From Planctomycetota bacterium (GTDB lineage Bacteria; Planctomycetota; Phycisphaerae; Sedimentisphaerales; Anaerohalosphaeraceae): a stretch of 5,488 nucleotides of DNA. The stretch lies in NCBI GenBank assembly GCA_012519365.1, contig JAAYQH010000446.1:1-5488 (forward strand), read 5' to 3'. The position numbers and the translations under genes were made by a program. Within the stretch, counting starts at the first letter, position 1, and each line of letters opens with the position of its first letter. This document shows, in pieces, positions 1-5,488 of the stretch. Under the pieces are notes generated by a model that did no database searches, had not been told where the DNA came from, and was given only the letters and a program-made list of their open reading frames with translations.

Positions 1-1250
1 CCGAGCCTGAACTGGAACAGGAGATTCGCAATATCCTTTCGCCGATGATTTTGAAAAATCCATCCGTTACGGCCACCCTGCTGCAATCCCAATCACGCGT
101 TTTTTCGATTGTCGGCCAGGGTGTCGGTCAGTCTGCTCGTTTCAGCATTCCTCGTTATACGTTCCGTTTGACCGACGCGATCGCGCTGGCCGGGGGCGTT
201 GCGGAATTTAACGTCAGCTATATTTATGTCTCCCGCGATGTCAACTCCAACGAAGCGCAGGCCTACCCAACCGCAGAGCTGCCTGCGCAAACGTCCCAAC
301 CGATGCTTGATAAACGAGAAATCCCAATGACACCGGTTGAGCCTGGCGCTGGTAAAGAAGAGCCTGCCATCTCACCTGAGGAAGAAATGCTCGAAATTAT
401 TGCGCCGGCTGACATGGCCTTGACGGGGCTGGTAATCGGCTCTTCCGAAGCGGCCAAACGCCGTGAACTTGAGCGATTAGCCGCACCGGAGGACATTGCA
501 GATACGGAACCTTCCGGCTTTTCGACGTCCTTCCAAACCCAACCTGTGTTGCGTTTGGCGGACACCCCCCAGCAAATTGAATGGGTCTTTGAAGACGGTA
601 AATGGCGTCCCAAAACCCCTGCCGAGGCCGAGGAATCAACCCCGGCCGAAATCCGGCCAGAAGACCTGCAAACGGATACCCCATCTGCCACTCCGAGCAG
701 ACCCCGAAACAATGGCCTGTCGGATGTCGGCCAAGCGGGCAAAGTAACACGTGTGATTCAAATTCCGGTGGATCGGCTTTTGGCCGGCGATCCAAAATAT
801 AACATCATCATCCGTCCCGGCGATCGGATTACCGTGCCGGTGGATTTGATCGGCGAATTTTGGGTAATGGGCAATGTCAATGCGCAAGGAGCGATTCCGA
901 TTACCGGACGTCCCATCACGCTGAAACAAGCCATTGCTACCGCCGGCGGACTGGGGCCGCTTGCCTGGCCCAAGAAAGCCGAGGTGGTTCGGCGGATCGG
1001 GCGCAACAATGCCGGCCTGATGCAGGAAGAGACGGTATTGGTGGATTTGCAAAAAATCGCTCGCGGGCAGCAGCCTGACTTCTTTATCAAACCCAACGAT
1101 TTGATCAATGTTGGCACACACGGCACCAGCCGATGGCAGGCTGTGCTGCGTAATGCGTTCCGCGCCACCTACGGGTTCGGGTTCATTTATGACCGGAATT
1201 TCGCCGACCGGCATTATTACACAACCATTCCGGAAATGCTCCATTTTTAA
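1..1250 (+). CDS. Polysaccharide biosynthesis/export protein, Wza-like with SLBB domains (5' partial)
   Basis: The reading frame is open from the left edge (first full codon at position 3), and residues before the Met at 45 already fit the family, so the true start lies upstream and that Met is internal. Numbering from it: residues 1-64 read like the end of a poly-export domain (KNPSVTATL) passing into a first SLBB-like segment (VGQGVGQ, then LTDAIALAGG). Residues 65-232 form a Pro/Glu/Thr-rich, probably disordered insert. Residues 233-265 resume the fold (IIIRPGDRITVP). A second SLBB follows at 270-356 (WVMGNVNAQGAI, AIATAGG, IKPNDLINVG). The tail at 369-391 (YGFGFIYDRNFADRHYY) ends the protein. 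In this family the protein forms an outer-membrane/periplasmic channel for polysaccharide; that role is inferred from homology. The signal peptide or lipobox would be upstream and cannot be checked. The exosortase gene begins 35 bases after the stop, consistent with one operon. Confidence 0.88.
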   Translation, partial: EPELEQEIRNILSPMILKNPSVTATLLQSQSRVFSIVGQGVGQSARFSIPRYTFRLTDAIALAGGVAEFNVSYIYVSRDVNSNEAQAYPTAELPAQTSQPMLDKREIPMTPVEPGAGKEEPAISPEEEMLEIIAPADMALTGLVIGSSEAAKRRELERLAAPEDIADTEPSGFSTSFQTQPVLRLADTPQQIEWVFEDGKWRPKTPAEAEESTPAEIRPEDLQTDTPSATPSRPRNNGLSDVGQAGKVTRVIQIPVDRLLAGDPKYNIIIRPGDRITVPVDLIGEFWVMGNVNAQGAIPITGRPITLKQAIATAGGLGPLAWPKKAEVVRRIGRNNAGLMQEETVLVDLQKIARGQQPDFFIKPNDLINVGTHGTSRWQAVLRNAFRATYGFGFIYDRNFADRHYYTTIPEMLHF

Positions 1251-1285
1251 GCTGAAAACCGTATTTTCTTGAGTCTATAACGCTG

Positions 1286-2269
1286 ATGCAGCATATTGAC
1301 ATCATACAAACCGACGCAGCATCAACACGACCACAAAAGTGGAGCGATTTGGGTGCGCCTGCATTTATCAAAATCGCCGTTCTTGGCGGGCTGCTGGTGT
1401 GGTTTTTTTATACGGAAATCGGCAAAACCGTCCATCGGTGGACAACGGACCCGAGTTGGTCGCATGGGTTTCTGATCCCGTTGTTTAGTTTGTATTTTTT
1501 GCACCAAAATCGGCACAAAATTTTCCAGGTCGAGGCCAAACCCAGCTGGATTTTCGGGTTGGGATCCCTCATAGGAGTGCTGATAGTGTACTGGTTGAAT
1601 ACGGTGCAGTTTAAGTTTTCTTATGCTGAGACCTTGCTTTTTATCGCCGCTATCGGAGCGACGGTTCTGTTTGTCGGCGGCTGGAAATTGTTCAAACTGA
1701 CCTGGTTGCCGATTGCCTTTTTGTTTTTCGCGGTTCCGCTGCCCGGCCGGCTGTACACGCAAATGACCCAGCCCTTGCAGGGCCTGGCCGCACAGGCATC
1801 GGTGATTGTGTTAAATGCGATTCCGGAGTTGGAAGCGATGGAACGCGGCGTTGTGATCGACGTCCTCTATCGCGGCCGGCCGATAGAACCCAGTTTGCAG
1901 GTCGCCGAGGCGTGCAGCGGCATGCGTTTGCTAATGGCGTTTGTGGCTCTTGGCGTGGCGATGGCTTATCTGCATCAACGCCCCGTGTGGCAACGCCTTA
2001 TCCTGCTTCTCAGTACGATACCGATTGCGATTTTATGCAATGTGATTCGCGTCCTGGTGACGGCCCTGATTTATATTTTCTGGGATCCGCAATACGCCCA
2101 AGGCATATATCATGATTTTCTCGGCATCCTGATGCTGCCGTTGGCGTTTTCCATTTACGGCGGTCTGGCCTGGCTGATGAGTAACTTATTGGTTGAAGAG
2201 GCCGAAATCGCTGAAGATGTGATTGTGGTACGACGTGGTGAAAGTAAAGTGTCGGGAGAGCGATTATGA
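1286..2269 (+). CDS. xrt: Exosortase/archaeosortase family transpeptidase
   Basis: This 327-residue, very hydrophobic protein has about eight predicted membrane segments (roughly residues 24-44, 60-75, 88-106, 112-131, 137-151, 208-228, 236-264 and 277-300). Family landmarks appear in order: WSHG at 58-61, PLPG at 151-154, the catalytic Cys210 in AEACSGMR, Arg255 in CNVIRV, and His276 in HDFLG. These are the Cys/Arg/His residues expected of an active enzyme. Exosortases are thought to cleave and transfer proteins carrying a C-terminal tripartite sorting signal at the inner membrane. Length is typical for an exosortase without a fused EpsI domain. The ATG at 1286 gives a short polar N-terminus before the first membrane segment; its upstream region has only a weak purine stretch (TTGAG at 1269-1273), so the start is probable rather than proven. 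The charged C-terminal tail (303-327) ends inside the start of epsI. I cannot assign the exosortase subtype. Confidence 0.93.
   Translation: MQHIDIIQTDAASTRPQKWSDLGAPAFIKIAVLGGLLVWFFYTEIGKTVHRWTTDPSWSHGFLIPLFSLYFLHQNRHKIFQVEAKPSWIFGLGSLIGVLIVYWLNTVQFKFSYAETLLFIAAIGATVLFVGGWKLFKLTWLPIAFLFFAVPLPGRLYTQMTQPLQGLAAQASVIVLNAIPELEAMERGVVIDVLYRGRPIEPSLQVAEACSGMRLLMAFVALGVAMAYLHQRPVWQRLILLLSTIPIAILCNVIRVLVTALIYIFWDPQYAQGIYHDFLGILMLPLAFSIYGGLAWLMSNLLVEEAEIAEDVIVVRRGESKVSGERL
2254..2260 (+). promoter_or_regulatory. Ribosome binding site for epsI
   Basis: GGGAGAG lies five bases before the ATG at 2266, inside the last codons of the exosortase gene. It supports that ATG over the second Met codon two codons later (2272). 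Confidence 0.6.
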
Positions 2270-3051
2270 AGATGTCTTTTAAGTCGCTTTTCCAGCCGGC
2301 GTTTTTAGTTTGCGCCCTGCTGCTGCTGACAGGGGCAACCACCAAATCGCTGGTAATTCGTTTCCTGGGCTGGCAGCTAACCAAATATCCTCTGCCTTTG
2401 AAAAAGCCGCTGGATAAGATGGATGAAACCGCCCTGTCACCGTATATCGTGAATAATAAACTTAAGATCAATAATCCCGATGTTCTTGCCACACTGGGCA
2501 CCGAAGAGTATCTGCAATGGATTCTTATCGATCCGGAAGCAGAGCCGGGCAGCCCGACGCAATACTGCTCTGTTTTCGTAACCTATTATACTGGCGATCC
2601 GGATCGTGTGCCGCACGTGCCGGATGAATGCTATGTCGGCGGGGGTAATATTCGCAAGGCCGCCTTTGAGGATACCGCTGCTCTGAAAAGAATCCAAGAC
2701 GGACAGGAACACGTCCAGGTACTCAGTTATCAAAATGTTCTGTTCGGCAGCACTGATGATACCGCGTTGGCCGGGATACAGGAATTTTATGTGTCATATC
2801 TGTTTCATACCAACGGTCAATACAGCAAAAACCGAACCGAAACGCGTCGGATTCTGGGACAAAACTTTTTGAGCAAATATTCCTATTTTTCAAAAGTAGA
2901 ATGGCATTTTTACGGCATTACGCCGTTCGGAAGGATCTATCCCGACCGCGAGGAGGTTGTTCAGGCCTCCGAGCGTCTGCTTGGCGTGCTGCTTCCGGTC
3001 CTTGAGCGGGATCACTGGCCGGATTGGGAAGCCGCCAATAGAAATGATTGA
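2266..3051 (+). CDS. epsI: EpsI-type exosortase-associated protein
   Basis: The protein has 261 residues. Residues 8-30 form one hydrophobic N-terminal segment, a membrane anchor or uncleaved signal, so the rest probably faces the periplasm. The EpsI-family hallmark is VPHVPDECYVGGG at 115-127, with His117 and Cys122, following CSVFVTYYTGDPD (101-113). Residues 75-90 (LGTEEYLQWILIDP region) precede this core. A C-terminal helical stretch covers about 229-248. EpsI proteins are exosortase partners found either as a separate gene or fused to the exosortase C-terminus; their biochemical role is not well established. Here the gene is separate but overlaps the exosortase stop by four bases (ATGA), implying translational coupling and roughly matched expression. 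Assignment rests on the motif, length, topology and adjacency. Confidence 0.87.
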   Translation: MKMSFKSLFQPAFLVCALLLLTGATTKSLVIRFLGWQLTKYPLPLKKPLDKMDETALSPYIVNNKLKINNPDVLATLGTEEYLQWILIDPEAEPGSPTQYCSVFVTYYTGDPDRVPHVPDECYVGGGNIRKAAFEDTAALKRIQDGQEHVQVLSYQNVLFGSTDDTALAGIQEFYVSYLFHTNGQYSKNRTETRRILGQNFLSKYSYFSKVEWHFYGITPFGRIYPDREEVVQASERLLGVLLPVLERDHWPDWEAANRND

Positions 3052-3075
3052 TTTGAATTTGTAAATGTAAAACAA

Positions 3076-3137
3076 GAAACACGCGGGCATGCTGTCAATT
3101 TGTACGTCGAGCGAATCAAAGCAGGCCCGTTTGTGTT
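3076..3137 (+). promoter_or_regulatory. Imperfect inverted repeat between epsI and the TPR gene
   Basis: Positions 3083-3092 (GCGGGCATGC) can pair with 3121-3130 (GCAGGCCCGT), giving nine pairs including one G-U and one A/G mismatch, around a 28-base loop. Weaker pairing extends outward (ACA at 3079-3081 with TGT at 3132-3134, plus a few more). The right arm is followed by TTTGTGTT and then directly by the ribosome binding site of the next gene. It could be a weak or partial terminator, an RNA-stability element, or a translation-modulating leader. The large loop and interrupted T tract argue against a strong intrinsic terminator. No convincing -35/-10 promoter was recognised elsewhere in the 3052-3153 gap. 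Confidence 0.3.
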
Positions 3138-3138
3138 C

Positions 3139-3143
3139 AGGAG
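3139..3143 (+). promoter_or_regulatory. Ribosome binding site for the TPR-like gene
   Basis: AGGAG sits ten bases before the ATG at 3154. Another ATG at 3144 directly abuts the motif, is out of frame and stops after nine codons (TAA at 3171-3173). It is too close to the motif for normal initiation, so 3154 is the preferred start. Confidence 0.65.
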
Positions 3144-3153
3144 ATGTTAACGT

Positions 3154-5488
3154 ATGGCCAAAAAGTTGAATAAGAAAGTTGCGTTTATCGGCCTCTTATT
3201 TCTTCTCGTGATCGTGGCTGCCGGGGTAGGATTGACGATTCGACATCTGTATAATCGCGATCCGGATTTGAATCTCAAGCTGGCACGTGAGGCGTTGGCA
3301 GCAAACAATTATGAACGTGCCGAGCGGCTGCTGTCACGGGCGTCTCGCTTCGGGAAAAACGATGCGTACAGAATTGAACGCCTTTTTGAATTGGCTGATC
3401 TGCATCTAATCAATAACGAATATCATCAGGCCACATGGGAAAAGGCGCTGCGATGCTGGAATACCATTGTAAATATCAATCCAGGGCATATCGAAGCACA
3501 CCGCCGTATTCTGCGTTATTTTTATGATGTCGCCGACAGCGGCGGAGCATCGGTCTGGAAAACGGTGTATGACAATGCCTCGGAACTGATTGAGCAGCTT
3601 GAAAAGGCAGGGCAAGAGGTTGACCCTGAGACACTGAAAATGTACGGACGTGCCGCTCTTGCTATTGCCCAGCGCGGCGGCACCGCCGACCGAAGCAAGT
3701 ATCTCGAAGAGGCGATGCACACCTTCCGTACCCTGATAGAACGCCGTCCGGGTGAGCCGGATTATTACGCTTATCTTGCCGATGCCCTGTTTCTTCAGGG
3801 TAATCTGAACGCTCAGATGGGCGTGATGAATGCCACAGAAACAGCCCATCAAGAGGCCGTGAAATGGCTCGATGAAGCGATTGAAAAAGCCGATAACAAG
3901 GCCGAGGCCATAGCCAAACGGTATGCCTTTGAGATTCGAACACTGGGCAACGATCCCAACCGCATCGAAACGCTTCGCGCCGAACTGCAAGAGCATATTC
4001 AGTCCGTCGAACCTAACGCCGAACTGCTGACGGTTTTATCCCAGGCCTATGAAATTCCGGGCAAAACCGCCGCTGAGGCGGAATTGAATCAGGCCATTGA
4101 AATGGCACGCCAGGCATTTCGATTGGCCCCTGACCAGTTCGAGTATGGGTATCGGTTGGCGGTGCTGCTGTATCGCAAGGGTTCAGCCTTTAACGATGTG
4201 AGGGCGATGGAAGATGCGTTGCAGCTGGCCGAAGAGATGAAATCCATGGAGCAGACCCAGCCTGTACCCGGCCCGTTTGAGGCACGCAATCTGGCTTATC
4301 GCAATGCCCTGAATATCTTTCTGGCTCGATGTTATCTTGAAAAAGCCATAGCCAAGCCGGACGAGGCTCAACCCTGGATTCAAAAAGCCGAACCAATAGT
4401 CGAACAGATTGCACAATATTACGTCAGCAATGAACATGCCGCCGTGCAGCAATGGGAAGGGATCCTGGCACTGGCCAAGGGCCAACGGGAAAGAGCAATT
4501 CGGCTGCTTTATCAGGCGTACGAACAGTCCAGGGCCCTTGATTCGACCAACCAGCCGTCTTCGATTGATCCGGTGCTGTGTACGGTGCTGGCTCGAATCG
4601 CAAAGGAAGAAAATCTCATCGGACTGGAGCGGGAATTTCTCGAAAAAGCCCTGACAAACCGTGCGCGGATCATTCTGGACAAACCGTCTTTGATCCTCGA
4701 TTACGCAGACGTGATGACACGATTGCAGGCGTGGAATCAGGCGGCCTCCTATGCCCAAATGTATCAGCAGCGATATGGCCTCACGGAGCGCAGTCAAAAA
4801 ATTATTATAGATGCCGCACTGGCCCTGGGTCAAGAAGAACCCATTAAACAGGCCCTGGCCGCCCTGCCGGACGGCAGTGTTGAACATATGCTGCTGGAAC
4901 TGCGTTTTGTCACGTCGCGAATTACTCAACTGTCGCGTCAATTGGCCCAGCACCAGCAGGAACAGCCGGATCAACAAATCCAGATCCCTGAAGAAGTCCG
5001 CACCGATTTGGAGAATTTGCGTTCACGTCAAAAAGAACTGTTGCTTGATTTGATCGAAGCGGCACCCGATGAGATCGAGGTGGCACAGGTGCAGTCTGTC
5101 TGCAGCTATTATCTTCAAAACGGCATGAAAGACCACGCGGTGTCTTTACTGGATGCGTATCTGGCACAGCGTCCTGATACACTGGCGATTCGGCTATTGC
5201 GTCTGCAGGCCGAAGAGCCCGATCCGTTGTCGATTCCTCGTGAGCGGTATCACGCTCTGCAGGAAGAGGCCATCTCAAAGCTGAGTGATCCCCGACAGCG
5301 TGCGTTGGCGATGGCAGACCTGTTTCGCTCGCGGGGCGATTACGAACAAGCCATGGCCGTGCTGAACAAGGCCGCCGAAACCATTCAGGACGATAAAAAT
5401 CAGTTTGTCGCCGAACAATTCGAAATTGCCCTCGAAAGCGAAAACATTGAAAAAGCTGAGGCACTTTTGCAGACGATTCGCTCACAAA
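3154..5488 (+). CDS. Membrane-anchored TPR-like repeat protein (3' partial)
   Basis: The frame is open from the ATG at 3154 to the window edge without a stop: 778 full codons plus one base. The N-terminus is basic (MAKKLNKK) and leads into one membrane segment at about residues 9-30; the remainder probably lies in the periplasm. The body is almost entirely amphipathic helix with TPR-like pairs, for example 40-62 (LAREALAANNYERAERLL), 202-244 (YLADALFLQGN, then AVKWLDEAIEKA), 311-342, 436-457 (LALAKGQRERAIRLLYQAY), 650-672 and 717-742 (ADLFRSRGDYEQAMAVLNKA). A Gln-rich, possibly coiled-coil stretch occupies about 589-630. TPR proteins are scaffolds, and large ones recur in exosortase/exopolysaccharide loci (PrsT-like proteins), so an assembly or export-scaffold role is inferred. 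No enzymatic motif was recognised in the visible part. The gene follows epsI by 102 bases, so it may be co-transcribed or separately controlled. Confidence 0.8.
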   Translation, partial: MAKKLNKKVAFIGLLFLLVIVAAGVGLTIRHLYNRDPDLNLKLAREALAANNYERAERLLSRASRFGKNDAYRIERLFELADLHLINNEYHQATWEKALRCWNTIVNINPGHIEAHRRILRYFYDVADSGGASVWKTVYDNASELIEQLEKAGQEVDPETLKMYGRAALAIAQRGGTADRSKYLEEAMHTFRTLIERRPGEPDYYAYLADALFLQGNLNAQMGVMNATETAHQEAVKWLDEAIEKADNKAEAIAKRYAFEIRTLGNDPNRIETLRAELQEHIQSVEPNAELLTVLSQAYEIPGKTAAEAELNQAIEMARQAFRLAPDQFEYGYRLAVLLYRKGSAFNDVRAMEDALQLAEEMKSMEQTQPVPGPFEARNLAYRNALNIFLARCYLEKAIAKPDEAQPWIQKAEPIVEQIAQYYVSNEHAAVQQWEGILALAKGQRERAIRLLYQAYEQSRALDSTNQPSSIDPVLCTVLARIAKEENLIGLEREFLEKALTNRARIILDKPSLILDYADVMTRLQAWNQAASYAQMYQQRYGLTERSQKIIIDAALALGQEEPIKQALAALPDGSVEHMLLELRFVTSRITQLSRQLAQHQQEQPDQQIQIPEEVRTDLENLRSRQKELLLDLIEAAPDEIEVAQVQSVCSYYLQNGMKDHAVSLLDAYLAQRPDTLAIRLLRLQAEEPDPLSIPRERYHALQEEAISKLSDPRQRALAMADLFRSRGDYEQAMAVLNKAAETIQDDKNQFVAEQFEIALESENIEKAEALLQTIRSQ

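Noticed and set aside
45..47. The ATG at 45 as the true start of the exporter
   Set aside because: The frame is open to the left edge, and the upstream residues (ELEQEIRNILSP) fit the normal family helix before the KNPSV segment, so this Met is internal.
263..742. A 159-residue Ser/Gly-rich minus-strand frame opposite the exporter insert
   Set aside because: Its composition is what the complement of a Pro/Glu/Ala-rich stretch gives. The plus frame stays open through the region and joins two recognisable halves of the exporter.
636..1244. A 202-residue open frame on the minus strand within the exporter gene
   Set aside because: It is antisense to clear SLBB-type coding sequence, shows no domain of its own, and overlaps other antisense shadows.
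3083..3137. A strong rho-independent terminator ending the operon after epsI
   Set aside because: The stem is interrupted, the loop is 28 bases, and the following T tract is broken by G residues. The next gene's ribosome binding site follows immediately, so it is kept only as a low-confidence structured element.
3144..3173. A nine-codon frame starting at the ATG at 3144, as a possible leader peptide
   Set aside because: Its ATG directly abuts the AGGAG motif, leaving no spacer for initiation, and the peptide has no notable content. It is probably chance.
4183..4977. A 264-residue open frame on the minus strand inside the TPR gene
   Set aside because: It lies wholly antisense to a much longer plus-strand frame with coherent helical-repeat structure. 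Its translation has no recognisable domain and looks like a shadow of the coding strand.
1..5488. Mobile element, CRISPR array, tRNA or phage signature
   Set aside because: Both strands were read for terminal inverted repeats, regularly spaced direct repeats, cloverleaf sequences and transposase or integrase motifs; none was seen.

Overview
The window reads as one four-gene, all plus-strand block of an envelope or extracellular-polysaccharide locus built around an exosortase. Both ends are cut: the first gene enters from the left and the last runs off the right edge. Coding density is very high, base composition looks moderate in G+C, and no tRNA, rRNA, CRISPR array, insertion sequence or phage-like gene is visible.

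Layout. (1) Positions 1-1250 hold the C-terminal part of a Wza-type polysaccharide export protein, with SLBB-like segments and a long disordered acidic/proline-rich insert. (2) Positions 1286-2269 encode a complete exosortase/archaeosortase-family membrane transpeptidase with all three expected active-site residues (Cys210, Arg255, His276). (3) Positions 2266-3051 encode an EpsI-type exosortase-associated protein that overlaps the exosortase stop codon by four bases (ATGA). (4) A 102-base gap (3052-3153) contains an imperfect inverted repeat and then a good ribosome binding site. (5) From 3154 to the window end runs a very long open frame for a membrane-anchored TPR-like helical-repeat protein, at least 778 residues long.

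How the genes may work together. In exosortase systems a multi-spanning membrane protein is thought to process proteins bearing a C-terminal tripartite sorting signal (PEP-CTERM and relatives), and these systems sit in or near exopolysaccharide loci. EpsI is the usual partner, and TPR proteins and Wza-like exporters are common neighbours. The likely picture is coordinated export of a polysaccharide and sorting or anchoring of envelope proteins. No sorting-signal substrate is encoded in the window, so the substrates must lie elsewhere.

Organism. The split exosortase/EpsI pair next to a Wza-like exporter, the style of the EpsI protein and the C-terminal tail of the exporter remind me of Planctomycetota, perhaps the Phycisphaerae/Sedimentisphaerales side. 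This is an impression from protein style, not a demonstrated placement; other Gram-negative exosortase bearers (Verrucomicrobiota, Proteobacteria) remain possible.
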